NCBI GenBank assembly: GCA_009694375.1
Contig: SHVB01000021.1
Coordinates: forward strand, 1 to 40,745
DNA length: 40,745 nucleotides
Reading direction: 5' to 3'
From: Acidimicrobiia bacterium
Lineage (GTDB): Bacteria > Actinomycetota > Acidimicrobiia > Acidimicrobiales > VFJN01
In this document: piece after piece, positions 7,403 through 16,020 of the stretch
Position numbering within the stretch: the first letter of the stretch is position 1
How the letters are laid out: every line of letters begins with the position of its first letter
Program-made: the position numbers and the translations under genes
Notes under the pieces: model-generated
Database searches by the model: none
Seen by the model: the letters and a program-made list of their open reading frames with translations, nothing else
Told to the model about the DNA's origin: nothing

Positions 7403-8697
7403 AGGTTCCCCACTTCCAGTTCAAGATAGGCGGCCAGTTTTTGCTGGGCGGCCGCCAGTTTCTTGGGCCGATGTTCGGTGGGCCACAGGTCGTCACTGGC
7501 GCGGTAGTCGCGCAGCACCTGACGGGCGACGGTGACCTTGTGCACCTCGGTGGGTCCGTCGGCTAACCCCAAAATCGGACCGGCCAGCCACATGCGGGCC
7601 AGGGGCATCTCGTTGGACACACCCAGGGCGCCGTGTACCTGCATCGAACGCTGCACCACGTTGGTGATCAGTCCCGGCATGAGCACCTTCACGGCGGCAA
7701 TGTCTTTTCGCACTCGCCGGTAGTCCTGGTAGCGGTCGATCGACCATGCCGTGTGTAACACGAGGAGCCGGAACTGTTTGATCTCGGCGTAGGAGTCGGC
7801 GATGTAGCCCTGCACGAACTGCTTATCGGCCAGCAGGGACCCCTGGGTCTCGCGGCTCAGGGCCCGCTCGCACATCATGTCGAAGGCCCGGTTGCACATC
7901 CCGATGGTGCGCATCGCGTGGTGGATGCGCCCCCCGCCCAGGCGGGTCTGGGCGATAGCGAAGGCCTCGCCCTCGCCGCCCAGGAGGGCCTGCGCCGGTA
8001 CCCGAACCTGGTCGTAGTGGATGAGGGCATGGCTCCCCTCGTCGGCGGCCTCGCTACCGAGGCCCGCGTTCCGCACGATGGTGACACCGGGGGTGTCGGT
8101 GGGGACGAGGAACATCGACATGCCCCGGTAGGCGCTCACGTCGGGGTCGGTCACGACCATGACGATGAGGAACGCGGCCGTACGGGCATTGGACGAGAAC
8201 CACTTCCAGCCCTCGATCACCCACTCGTCGCCGTCGCGAATGGCCCGGGTGGTGAACATGGTGGGGTCGGCCCCGGCATGGGGTTCGGTCATCGAATAAC
8301 ACGAGAACACCTCGCCGGCTAGCAACGGCTGGAGGTAGGTAGCCTTCTGCTCGTCGGTGCCGTAGTGGGCGATGATCTCGGCGTTGCCGGTGTCGGGTGC
8401 CTGGGTTCCGAACACGATCGGTGCCCACCCTGATCGGCCCAGGATCTCGTTCATCAGGGACAGTTTCAGTTGGCCGTAGCCCTGCCCGCCGAGTTCGGGG
8501 CCGAGGTGAGCGGCCCAGAGGCCCCGTTCCCGTACCTGCTGTTTCAGGGGGTCGATGGCCCGACGGCGGTTGTCGTCCAACGGAGTGAACTCGAGCCCCC
8601 CCCACACGAGGTCAAGAGGTTCGATCTCCTCCTTGACGAAGTTCTCCACCCAGTGCAGGTGCTCCTGAAACTCCGGTTCGGTCTCGAAATCCCACAT
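7399..8697 (-). CDS. Acyl-CoA dehydrogenase, ACAD10/11 (LvaC-like) type
   Basis: A 432-residue acyl-CoA dehydrogenase-fold protein. CYSMTEPHAGADP and GDEWVIEGWKWFSS are the FAD/substrate motifs, and GGGRIHHAMRTIGMCNRAFDM is the conserved helix before the C-terminal domain. MQVHGALGVSNEMPLARMW is followed by LADGPTEVHK, the signature seen in ACAD10/11-like proteins in place of the usual YxGTxEI. The ATG at 8697 has a GAGGAG Shine-Dalgarno nine bases upstream; a 10-residue upstream extension is in frame but lacks one. It is coupled to the APH-type kinase, fitting a kinase plus phosphate-lyase/dehydrogenase pair acting on hydroxyacyl-CoA. Plain fatty-acid beta-oxidation remains the alternative. 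Confidence 0.88.
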   Translation of the reverse strand: MWDFETEPEFQEHLHWVENFVKEEIEPLDLVWGGLEFTPLDDNRRRAIDPLKQQVRERGLWAAHLGPELGGQGYGQLKLSLMNEILGRSGWAPIVFGTQAPDTGNAEIIAHYGTDEQKATYLQPLLAGEVFSCYSMTEPHAGADPTMFTTRAIRDGDEWVIEGWKWFSSNARTAAFLIVMVVTDPDVSAYRGMSMFLVPTDTPGVTIVRNAGLGSEAADEGSHALIHYDQVRVPAQALLGGEGEAFAIAQTRLGGGRIHHAMRTIGMCNRAFDMMCERALSRETQGSLLADKQFVQGYIADSYAEIKQFRLLVLHTAWSIDRYQDYRRVRKDIAAVKVLMPGLITNVVQRSMQVHGALGVSNEMPLARMWLAGPILGLADGPTEVHKVTVARQVLRDYRASDDLWPTEHRPKKLAAAQQKLAAYLELEVGNL

Positions 8698-9037
8698 GGT
8701 GCTGATCTCCTCACGTAATGGTGGCATCGCCGTTGCTGGTGGCGCTGGAACAGGGGTCTAGAGGCAGCGGATGCTCTGGCGGTTCAACTCTTGGTGGATG
8801 GCGCTTCCGGGGGTGTCGGGGAGGGGGACGGAGTGGCCGAGCGGGAGGGCCGCGGCCATTCCCGCGCCCAGCCGAGGAGGGTGCGACAACCCATGTTACG
8901 TGGGGCGAACGGGGAGATCTGCTGGCCGCCGCGGCGCCGGCTGGCGTCCCGATTTCTTCGTGAGAATCACGGGATGAGGCTACCCTGCACCCTGCGAGGC
9001 ACTGTAAGCCTCTACCAGACCAGGGGGAATGAGGGAC
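8698..9037. other. 340-base divergent intergenic region
   Basis: It separates the minus-strand acyl-CoA dehydrogenase from the plus-strand binding lipoprotein and must hold both promoters. Open frames here are short and low-complexity, and I see no gene. The one element that stands out is a small inverted repeat at 8959-8971. Confidence 0.5.
8959..8971. promoter_or_regulatory. Candidate operator upstream of the binding-lipoprotein gene
   Basis: CGTGA-GAA-TCACG is a perfect 5+3+5 inverted repeat about 65 bases before the lipoprotein start, a plausible position for a regulator site. It is too short to be sure. Confidence 0.25.
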
Positions 9038-10255
9038 ATGGGCAAGGGAAAGCAACGGGGGATTCATATCGTCGCGTTGATGCTGGCGGGCTTCATCCTG
9101 GTGGGGGGGTGTTCATCGTCGGATTCCGATGACGCCAGTTCGGAGACCACCGGTTCGACTCTCAAGATCGGAACGGTGCCCGACGACGAGGTTTGGATCG
9201 GTCTTGAGGCTCCCCTCACGGGCGACCAAGCGGGCGTCGGAACCGACATGCTTCGAGGCGCCGAAATGGCGGCTAAGGCACTCAATGACGATGGCGGTAT
9301 TGGCGGCAAGCAAGTGAAGATCGTGCCCATCGACGACCGAGCCGACCCCAAGGTGGGAGTGGTGGCGGCCAAGGCCGCCATCGCCGAAGGCCTGTCAGCG
9401 GTGGTAGGCCCGTACAACTCCGGGGTTGGGTCCAAGACCCTGCCCCTCTATATCGAGGCGGGAATCGTTCCTCTTCGCTTCACCTCGGCTGATACCACCG
9501 CGGGTCTTGGCTTCACCCCCCAGCCCATGACAAGCCAAATCGCTCCGGTGGCCACCACGGCCATCACCGAGTGGGCGGGCGCTAAGAACGTTGCACTGAT
9601 TTTCGACTCCTCCACCGAGTACACCGTCGAAGCCGACAAGGCGATGGTCGCATCCCTCGGGGCGGCTGGCGCGGAGGTAGTGGCGAACATTCCTGTGGAA
9701 CCAGGCCAGAGCGAGTACACCGTGGCGCTGGCAGCGGCGACCGCGAAGGGCGCCGAACTTATCTACCTCGTCACCTACTACCCCGAAGCCGCCGTCTTGG
9801 CCAAGGACATGCTCGCCTCCGGCACTTCGGCCAAGTGCCTGGGTGACTACTCCGCCACCGATGATGCTTTCGTGGAGGCCGCGGGCCCCGAGGCGGCCAA
9901 GAACTGCCCCCTCGTGGGGGTTCCCGCCCCCAGCGACTTCCCAAACTCAGCCGAGCTGGTGGCGCAGTTCGAGGTCGAGTTTGGCGAGGAACCGGGCACC
10001 TGGAGCCCCTACGCCTACGATTCGGTGAACGTCTTGGCCGAGGCCGCCGAGGATGCCGGCGGTTTCGAGGCCGAGCCGCTGCGGGCCGCCCTGGAGGCCG
10101 CCGATGGATGGATGGGATGGACCGGTCCGGTGTCGTTCGAAGCTCAGACCGGAAACCGGATTCCCGCCCCGGTGGTGGTCGTAGCCCCGGGGATGGATGG
10201 CATGCTCCACGTGGACAAGTCCTGGGCGATTGCCACCGGTTTCAAACTGGGATAA
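9038..10255 (+). CDS. ABC transporter substrate-binding lipoprotein, branched-chain amino acid (LivJ/LivK) type
   Basis: A 405-residue exported lipoprotein. A basic start and hydrophobic core are followed by LVGGC, where the Cys would be lipidated, then a Ser/Asp-rich linker. The mature part shows the type-I periplasmic-binding (Peripla_BP_6) pattern: IGLEAPLTGDQAGVGTDMLRG, ALNDDGGIGGKQVKIVPIDD, AVVGPYNSGV, NVALIFDSSTEY and the late LRAALEAADGWMGWTGPVSF. ATG 9038 sits nine bases after AGGGGGA; the ATG at 9029 is in frame but has no spacing for a ribosome site. No LivH/M/G/F genes are adjacent, so it must dock on a permease encoded elsewhere or act as a sensor. A strong hairpin follows the gene. 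Confidence 0.9.
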   Translation: MGKGKQRGIHIVALMLAGFILVGGCSSSDSDDASSETTGSTLKIGTVPDDEVWIGLEAPLTGDQAGVGTDMLRGAEMAAKALNDDGGIGGKQVKIVPIDDRADPKVGVVAAKAAIAEGLSAVVGPYNSGVGSKTLPLYIEAGIVPLRFTSADTTAGLGFTPQPMTSQIAPVATTAITEWAGAKNVALIFDSSTEYTVEADKAMVASLGAAGAEVVANIPVEPGQSEYTVALAAATAKGAELIYLVTYYPEAAVLAKDMLASGTSAKCLGDYSATDDAFVEAAGPEAAKNCPLVGVPAPSDFPNSAELVAQFEVEFGEEPGTWSPYAYDSVNVLAEAAEDAGGFEAEPLRAALEAADGWMGWTGPVSFEAQTGNRIPAPVVVVAPGMDGMLHVDKSWAIATGFKLG

Positions 10256-10274
10256 TCAGTCGAAGGTTGTGTGG

Positions 10275-10312
10275 TCCCGCTCTGGGCGCGTTGACCCGTG
10301 CCCAGAGCGGGA
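10275..10312 (+). terminator. Strong hairpin after the binding-lipoprotein gene
   Basis: CCCGCTCTGGGC and GCCCAGAGCGGG form a perfect 12-bp stem (13 with the outer T-A) around a 12-base loop, 20 bases after the stop. There is no following T-run, as is common for actinobacterial terminators. Confidence 0.7.
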
Positions 10313-10444
10313 TGGTGCGAGCCGGCCAAGCGATGTCGGCCGCGGGCCAAAGTTTTTGTCGCCACTGGTGGGGCCGGACGGGGGAGTAGATAACGTCACG
10401 GGGGTCCCCAGACCCAACCGCGGACCCCCTTCGAAAGGATTGGC

Positions 10445-11329
10445 ATGAGCATCGGCGTTTTTGATCAGCACGAGTCGGTGAACGGCCTGGTGGAGAGCGC
10501 CCGCGACGTCGCGGCTCGGGGATTTGGGTCGTTCTGGGTGCCCCAGATCTTCGGCCTTGATGCCATTACGGCGCTGGCGGTAGTGGCGCATGAGGTGCCC
10601 ACCATCGAGATCGGCACCGCAGTCGTGCCTACCTACCCTCGGCATCCAATGATGATGGCCGCCCAGTCGCTGACGCTGCAGCAGATCAGCGGCGGCCGGT
10701 TCACCCTGGGTATCGGGCTATCGCATCAGATTGTGATCGACTCGATGCTTGGTATGTCCTTCGATAAACCGGTGCGCCACCTGCGTGAGTATCTGTCGAT
10801 TCTCATCCCCCTTCTGCAGGGTGAGGCCAGCGACTTCACCGGCGAAACCCTCACAGCCAAACTCAGCCTGGGTATCCCCGACGCTCCCCCGGTTCCGGTT
10901 CTCGTGGCGGCGTTGGGCAGCCAGATGCTGAAACTGGCCGGCACTCGCACCGAGGGAACCATCACCTGGATGACCGGACCCGCCACCATCGAATCCCACG
11001 TAGGGCCGGCGATTCGCGAGGCGGCGGCGGCGGCCGGGCGGCCCGAGCCGCGCATCGTGGCCGCTCTCCCGGTGTGCGTTACCGACGACCCCGATGCGGA
11101 ACGGGAACGCGCCGCCAAGGTCTTCGCCATGTACGGATACCTGCCGTCGTATCGAGCGATGCTGGATCTGGAAGGGGCGGCCGGGCCGGCCAATGTGGCC
11201 ATCGTGGGCGATGCAGCCACGGTGGTGGCGGGTATCGAACGGGTCATGGACGCCGGGGCCACCGACTTCGTGGCCGTTCCCTTCGCCAACCGTCACGACA
11301 CCCTTGATGTGGTGGCCTCGCTGCTCTGA
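10445..11329 (+). CDS. F420-dependent LLM-class oxidoreductase
   Basis: A 294-residue luciferase-like monooxygenase TIM barrel of the F420-using kind. Visible family marks are ESARDVAARGFGSFWVPQIF near the N-terminus, IGTAVVPTYPRHPMMMAAQSLTL, the ISGGRFTLGIGLSH loop and VPVLVAALGSQMLKLAGTRTEG. The pattern MSIGVFDQ... fits the small MSMEG_4879-like subgroup, whose substrates are mostly unknown. ATG 10445 follows GAAAGGA at good spacing. Together with the NADPH:F420 reductase gene at 34.8 kb, it indicates a host that makes coenzyme F420. It lies between a binding lipoprotein gene and an acyl-CoA ligase gene, which may hint at lipid or xenobiotic catabolism but proves nothing. Confidence 0.9.
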   Translation: MSIGVFDQHESVNGLVESARDVAARGFGSFWVPQIFGLDAITALAVVAHEVPTIEIGTAVVPTYPRHPMMMAAQSLTLQQISGGRFTLGIGLSHQIVIDSMLGMSFDKPVRHLREYLSILIPLLQGEASDFTGETLTAKLSLGIPDAPPVPVLVAALGSQMLKLAGTRTEGTITWMTGPATIESHVGPAIREAAAAAGRPEPRIVAALPVCVTDDPDAERERAAKVFAMYGYLPSYRAMLDLEGAAGPANVAIVGDAATVVAGIERVMDAGATDFVAVPFANRHDTLDVVASLL

Positions 11330-11370
11330 TCTGCGACGGACGGAGTCGGGCGCCGGTGTAAGTTGCGGCG

Positions 11371-12906
11371 ATGATGCACAACACCCCTGACGTAGGCCTC
11401 GGTCGCCTTTTGGCCCAGAGGGTGCTCTTGGCACCACACAATCGGGCCGTCACCTTCGAAGGGGAAACCTGGACGTACGCCGACCTATTGGATCGGGCTG
11501 ATCGATGCGCGGCCTCGCTGCGCATCGGCGGGGTGAGGCCGGGGGACCGGGTGGCCTATCTGGGCCTGAACCACCCCGCGTTTTTTGTCGCCATGTTCGG
11601 TGCCGCACGCCTTGGGGCCATCTTCGTCCCGCTCAACTTCCGCCTGACAGGCTCCGAACTCGACTTCATCATCAATGATGCCGGCGTGCACACCGTTATC
11701 GTGGATGACGCCCACACCCAGGTGATCGACGACATCCGCCCCCAACTGTCATGCGCCCGCTACATCGGCGCCGAAAGCGGCCGCGCCGGATGGGAAGCCC
11801 TCGACGAGGTCCTGGCGTCCACCTCGCCGCTGGAGGAAGCGGCGGCGGTGAAGGCCGACGATGTGGCACTGATCATGTACACCTCCGGAACCACCGGGCG
11901 ACCCAAGGGGGCGATGTTGACCCACGGCAATATCGCCTGGAACAACATCAACGCCATGAACGCGGCGTCCTTCGGCAACGACGAGGTAAGCCTGGTCGTG
12001 GCACCGTTGTTTCACATCGGTGGACTCAACGTTCTCACGATCCTCACGATGCAGCGGGGAGGCGAGATCGTGCTGCATCGCACCTTCGACCCGGGTGCCG
12101 CGCTCACCGCCATCGAGACCCACGGGGTGACCAACATGTTTGGTGTTCCGGCCATCTTTTTGTTCATGAGCCAACAACCCGCCTTCGACACCACCGACTT
12201 CACCAGCGTGCGGCTCTTCCTCGTCGGTGGTGCGCCGGTGCCCGAGCCACTGCTGGTGCTCTACAACGATCGAGCGATTCCCATCGTGCAGGGCTACGGC
12301 CTCACGGAAACGGCGCCCCTATCGTCACTCTTGCTGGCCGAGTTTGCCGCGACGAAGGTGGGATCGGCAGGCCAGGCCCCGCTGTATTCCGACCTCGGGG
12401 TGCTCGACGAGGACGGCAACCCGTCGCCGGTGGGCACCCGCGGGGAGATCTGTACCCGCGGTCCCAATGTGATGGCGGGCTACTGGAATCGCCCCGAGGC
12501 CACCGCCGAGGTGATCGACGAGCACGGATGGTTTCACTCTGGGGACATTGGCTATTTCGACGAGGACGGCTTCCTGTTCGTGGTGGACCGCCTCAAGGAC
12601 ATGGTGATCACCGGGGGAGAGAACGTGTACCCAGCCGAGGTGGAGTCGGTGCTCTACAGCCATCCCCGCGTGGGGGAAGTGGCCGTTATCGGTCTGGCCG
12701 ATGAGCGATGGGGTGAGGCCGTGGTCGCGGCGGTGGTCCTGAAACCGGGTCAGGAACTGACCCTCGCTGAACTCCGAGACTTCGCGAGCCAGAGCTTGGC
12801 GAAATACAAACTTCCCACTCGGCTCGAGATCATCGATGAGCTGCCGAGAAACCCGGCCGGCAAGGTTCTGAAATTCGAGTTGCGCCAGCGCTACCAGGAT
12901 GAGTGA
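11371..12906 (+). CDS. Acyl-CoA synthetase (FadD-like, AMP-binding)
   Basis: A 511-residue ANL-superfamily ligase that activates a carboxylic acid with ATP to an acyl-AMP and then a CoA thioester. The P-loop is MYTSGTTGRPKGAMLTHGN (about 168-186) and YGLTETAP is the adenine-site motif. GWFHSGDIGYFDEDGFLFVVDR plus KDMVITGGENVYPAEVE form the hinge, and PRNPAGKVLK carries the catalytic lysine near the C-terminus. Length is normal. The start is ATG ATG at 11371/11374; no strong Shine-Dalgarno is visible. It follows the F420 enzyme by 41 bases on the same strand. Chain-length preference cannot be read from sequence. Confidence 0.92.
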   Translation: MMHNTPDVGLGRLLAQRVLLAPHNRAVTFEGETWTYADLLDRADRCAASLRIGGVRPGDRVAYLGLNHPAFFVAMFGAARLGAIFVPLNFRLTGSELDFIINDAGVHTVIVDDAHTQVIDDIRPQLSCARYIGAESGRAGWEALDEVLASTSPLEEAAAVKADDVALIMYTSGTTGRPKGAMLTHGNIAWNNINAMNAASFGNDEVSLVVAPLFHIGGLNVLTILTMQRGGEIVLHRTFDPGAALTAIETHGVTNMFGVPAIFLFMSQQPAFDTTDFTSVRLFLVGGAPVPEPLLVLYNDRAIPIVQGYGLTETAPLSSLLLAEFAATKVGSAGQAPLYSDLGVLDEDGNPSPVGTRGEICTRGPNVMAGYWNRPEATAEVIDEHGWFHSGDIGYFDEDGFLFVVDRLKDMVITGGENVYPAEVESVLYSHPRVGEVAVIGLADERWGEAVVAAVVLKPGQELTLAELRDFASQSLAKYKLPTRLEIIDELPRNPAGKVLKFELRQRYQDE

Positions 12907-13031
12907 CCTTCACCCACACCACGTGGGTCGGGGCGCTGGCGTCGGTCCCGAAGGCGAGGGTCGGGTGGAGATGAATCGCTTTCTCCTGGTGGTTCGGCCA
13001 TGAGGGGTCGATAGGTTGCCAACAGGGTCCT

Positions 13032-13059
13032 GCGACCTCCTGACGAACCCGGAGGTCGC
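13032..13059 (+). promoter_or_regulatory. Hairpin masking the SDR ribosome-binding site
   Basis: GCGACCTCC and GGAGGTCGC form a perfect 9-bp stem with a 10-base loop. The 3' arm contains the GGAGG that should serve the GTG at 13062, six bases downstream. The stem would hide the ribosome site, or it may act as a terminator for the acyl-CoA ligase gene. A leader role is inference. Confidence 0.4.
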
Positions 13060-13061
13060 CC

Positions 13062-13769
13062 GTGGGCTCCAGCCCTGAAGACAACAGCGATGTTCCCCAT
13101 CCACTGAGGGGAGCATCGGTGCTCCTCGCCGGGGCCACTGGGGGTATCGGGGCGGCCCTCGCTGAGGAGCTGCATCGACGGGGGGCCCGCCTCCTGCTGG
13201 TGGGGCGGGATGCCGGTCGTCTGCAGGAAATGACCGTGCCGGGACGGCGCGTTCCCCTGGATCTCCGCACTCCCGAGGCCTGTGTTGCGGCGGTAGAAGC
13301 CGCTATCGATCACGCCGGTCGGCTCGACGTGGTGATCAACGCGGTGGGGGTGGTGGCCTTCGGCCCGATGGCGGATGTGTCGGCCGACACCATGGAGGAA
13401 CTGTTTCTCACCAACACCTTCGTACCGATCATGTTGGCTCAAGCGGCGCTGAATCGGATGAGTGCCGGGGGTGCCATTGTGAACATCTCGGGGGTGATCG
13501 CCGAGGAGAACCGGCCGGGTATGGCCATCTACGGAGCCTCGAAGGCGGCGGTGCGATCCTTCGACCAAGCCCTAGCCCGGGAGGCTCGTCGCAGCAAGAT
13601 TCGGGTGCTTGATGCCCGCCCGCCCCATACGGAAACCGGATTAGCGGAGCGACCGCTGGCGGGTACGGCCCCCAAGTTGCCCGTTGGTCTCGCTCCGCAC
13701 CAGGTGGCGGTTACGATCTGTGAGGCATTGGAACAGGGTGTGACGGACCTTCCGAGCGCGAGTTTCTGA
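13062..13769 (+). CDS. Short-chain dehydrogenase/reductase
   Basis: A 235-residue classical SDR. The dinucleotide loop is AGATGGIGAALAEEL (about 22-36), followed by INAVGVVAFG for the NAG motif, NISGVIAEE with the catalytic Ser, and YGASK as YxxxK. An Arg in the loop after beta2 (VGRDAGR) suggests NADP(H). The GTG start at 13062 is preceded by GGAGG inside a hairpin. The next gene, a flavoprotein, begins two bases after this stop, so the pair is almost certainly an operon. The substrate is unknown. Confidence 0.88.
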   Translation: MGSSPEDNSDVPHPLRGASVLLAGATGGIGAALAEELHRRGARLLLVGRDAGRLQEMTVPGRRVPLDLRTPEACVAAVEAAIDHAGRLDVVINAVGVVAFGPMADVSADTMEELFLTNTFVPIMLAQAALNRMSAGGAIVNISGVIAEENRPGMAIYGASKAAVRSFDQALAREARRSKIRVLDARPPHTETGLAERPLAGTAPKLPVGLAPHQVAVTICEALEQGVTDLPSASF

Positions 13770-13771
13770 CC

Positions 13772-15013
13772 GTGGTCGACGTAGTGATCGTGGGGGCTGG
13801 GGTGGCCGGGCTGGCCTGCGCCCAGGACCTGATACGGGCCGAAGTGTCCTGCACCGTGCTCGAGGCATCCGACGCCGTGGGGGGCCGGGTGCGCACCGAC
13901 TCGGTGGATGGGTTTCTTCTCGATCGTGGCTTCCAGATCCTGCTGACGGCCTACCCCGAGGTACAACAACGGCTCGACGTAGATGCCCTGGGCCTGTCTC
14001 TCTTCGACCCCGGAGCGGTGATACGGGTACGGGGCGGCTTTCATCGGGTGAGCGATCCTCGCCGGTTCCCCCTACGGATCCCCGAGACGGTGGCAGCGCC
14101 CATCGGCTCGCTGGCCGACAAGATCCGCCTCGCTCGTCTGGTGCTGGACGTGCGGCGATCAAGCGTCCAAGATCTGCTCCGTCGCCCCGACACCAGCACC
14201 GCGGAGCGACTACAGGCCGCCGGATTTTCGCCCCAGATGATCGGGTCGTTCTGGCAGCCACTGTTCGCCGGGATCCAACTGGATCCCGACCTGGAGGTAT
14301 CCAGCCGACGCTTCGAGACGATCTTGCGGATGCTGGCGGTGGGGGCCATCGGTGTGCCGGCTCGAGGGATGGGGGAGATCCCCGCGCAACTGGCGGCCAC
14401 GCTGCCAGAGGGGGTCGTTCGGCTTGGGGCGATGGTGCGAGAGGTCACTCCGGCTGGGGCGGTACTGGAGGGGGGTGAGCGGGTAGATGCTCGGGTGGTG
14501 GTCGTGGCCACGGAAGGACCGGTAGCCCACCGCCTGGTGGGGGCCGCCGTGCCCGATCCGGGTTCGCGGGCTGCCGGTTGCTGTTGGTTCGCCAGCCCGG
14601 ATCCGCCGCGCCGCGGCCCGGTGCTGATCCTCGATGGTGAGGCCAGCGGCCCGGTGAAGAACGTGGCGGTAATGAGTGAGGTGGCCCCGTCCTACGCCCC
14701 GCCGGGGCGGGCCTTGGTGGCGGCGGCGGTTCCCGGGGCCGATTCCCTCGACCCCGACATCACCGGCCGAGCCCGTGAGCAACTGGCCCGCTGGTTCGGG
14801 TCGACCACCGGCGAGTGGGAGCACCTGCGCACCGATGTGATCCCTCACGGGCAGCCGGCCCAGCGCGCCCCCCTTCGCCCCAAGCAGGCCGTGGCACTGG
14901 GCGATGGCCTGTTTGTATGTGGCGATCATCGCGATACCGCTTCGCTCCAGGGGGCGATGTTCAGCGGGGGACGTACCGCCGTCGCGGTGCAGGGGTATCT
15001 CTCCTCCCCGTGA
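13772..15013 (+). CDS. FAD-dependent amine-oxidase / phytoene-desaturase-like protein
   Basis: A 413-residue flavoprotein. VVIVGAGVAGLACAQDLI at the N-terminus is the Rossmann GxGxxG, followed by the acidic end of beta2 (VLEASDAVGGRVRT) with the GGR motif of the amine oxidase/phytoene desaturase family. A C-terminal GDGLFVCGDHRDTASLQGAMFSG completes the FAD site. The GTG start is two bases after the SDR stop, indicating coupled expression. Homologous proteins are often annotated as protoporphyrinogen-oxidase-like or NAD(P)-binding proteins. Whether it acts on a carotenoid, steroid or amine is not visible. Confidence 0.88.
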   Translation: MVDVVIVGAGVAGLACAQDLIRAEVSCTVLEASDAVGGRVRTDSVDGFLLDRGFQILLTAYPEVQQRLDVDALGLSLFDPGAVIRVRGGFHRVSDPRRFPLRIPETVAAPIGSLADKIRLARLVLDVRRSSVQDLLRRPDTSTAERLQAAGFSPQMIGSFWQPLFAGIQLDPDLEVSSRRFETILRMLAVGAIGVPARGMGEIPAQLAATLPEGVVRLGAMVREVTPAGAVLEGGERVDARVVVVATEGPVAHRLVGAAVPDPGSRAAGCCWFASPDPPRRGPVLILDGEASGPVKNVAVMSEVAPSYAPPGRALVAAAVPGADSLDPDITGRAREQLARWFGSTTGEWEHLRTDVIPHGQPAQRAPLRPKQAVALGDGLFVCGDHRDTASLQGAMFSGGRTAVAVQGYLSSP

Positions 15014-15083
15014 GCCCCCACAGGGAATAAACGACCCCCGGGGTGGTTAGGATGGGACCGTCCCCCCGCCGCTAGGAGTTGCC

Positions 15084-15302
15084 ATGAAATCACTGCCGAG
15101 AGGTTTCCAAGCGAAGTTGCCGTTCGTGCTAGCTGGCTTCTTTTCGTTTCTTTTCTCCGTCTACCTCTACTTCGTGCAAGACGAAATCTATGCGGGAATT
15201 TTTGTGGGGCTGTGGGTCCCGTCGATCCACTCGCTCGGCACGTTGTTGTTGATGCCGGTAGTGGGCGTGGATCTTCAAGAGTCCGGAGGGCCCAAGACAT
15301 GA
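15084..15302 (+). CDS. Small membrane protein, two helices
   Basis: A 72-residue protein with a basic start, a strong helix (about 13-30) and a second hydrophobic stretch containing GLWVPSIHSLGTLLLM (about 41-57). A TAGGAG ribosome site lies a good distance before ATG 15084. Its stop overlaps the start of the next mini gene (ATGA). I do not recognise the family. The pair could be a small two-component membrane assembly. Confidence 0.7.
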   Translation: MKSLPRGFQAKLPFVLAGFFSFLFSVYLYFVQDEIYAGIFVGLWVPSIHSLGTLLLMPVVGVDLQESGGPKT

Positions 15303-15469
15303 GCGAAAAGGTTGTGTTTCTGGTGGGCATCGTGGTGTTCGCGTTCACGATCTATGGCGTCGTGATCGCCGGTGGCATCGCCCTCACCAAGAGCGTGCTC
15401 GACCAGGACTCGTCGATGCGGCCCTCTGACCCGAAGCCCGGCGATTCCGGCCGCAACCTGAAGTACTGA
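15299..15469 (+). CDS. Very small membrane protein coupled to the previous gene
   Basis: A 56-residue protein with one hydrophobic helix (KVVFLVGIVVFAFTIYGVVIAG region, about 4-29) and a polar tail ending in GDSGRNLKY. Its ATG lies inside the ATGA overlap with the preceding gene, so both are translated together at a roughly fixed ratio. Function is unknown. It is followed by Dps after 45 bases. Confidence 0.7.
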   Translation: MSEKVVFLVGIVVFAFTIYGVVIAGGIALTKSVLDQDSSMRPSDPKPGDSGRNLKY

Positions 15470-15514
15470 CCGTGCGGTAAAGGGGTACCTGAACGGTCCC
15501 GAAGTAGAGAACCC

Positions 15515-15991
15515 ATGCCTGAGTTTCCTATCGACATCGGCATTGCCGAAGACGACCGCCTAGCGATCACGGAAGGGCTGTCGCGGCTGCTCGCCGATAC
15601 CTACACGCTGTATCTCAAGACCCATAACTACCACTGGAACGTGACCGGCCCGATGTTCCAAACGCTGCACCTCATGTTCGAGGGGCAGTACGTCGAACTT
15701 TCTCTGGCGGTAGATCTGATCGCGGAGCGCATCCGTTCTTTGGGGGTGCCCGCCCCCGCCAGTTACCAAGCATTTATCCGCCTGTCGTCAATTTCCGAGG
15801 ACGAGGATCACCCAATTGCCACCGAGATGATCACCCGTCTGGTAGCCGATCATGAAGCCATTACCCGCACGGCCCGATCGGTGTTTCCGCGAGTGGAAGA
15901 AGCGCAGGACGAAGTGACCGCCGATCTGTTGACACAGCGGTTGCAGGTGCACGAGAAGACCGCCTGGATGCTCCGTAGCCTTCTGGCCTAA
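15515..15991 (+). CDS. dps: Dps-family ferritin-like protein
   Basis: A 158-residue Dps: [34 protein letters not shown] is the helix A/B region with the dinuclear ferroxidase ligands (His of HNYHW, His of LHLMFE, Glu), and [11 protein letters not shown] follows. Dps forms a 12-subunit shell that oxidises iron with peroxide and can coat DNA. Neither terminus carries a clear Lys-rich DNA-binding tail, so ferroxidase protection may dominate. ATG 15515 has only a weak purine-rich leader (GAAGTAGAGAA). Confidence 0.92.
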   Translation: MPEFPIDIGIAEDDRLAITEGLSRLLADTYTLYLKTHNYHWNVTGPMFQTLHLMFEGQYVELSLAVDLIAERIRSLGVPAPASYQAFIRLSSISEDEDHPIATEMITRLVADHEAITRTARSVFPRVEEAQDEVTADLLTQRLQVHEKTAWMLRSLLA

Positions 15992-16020
15992 CCCGCCGAC
16001 GAACGCTTTATGAGAGGCCT

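Noticed and set aside
8770-8830. tRNA-like piece (GGTTCAACTC) upstream of the binding-lipoprotein gene
   Set aside because: There is no acceptor stem, anticodon arm or CCA-proximal pairing around it.
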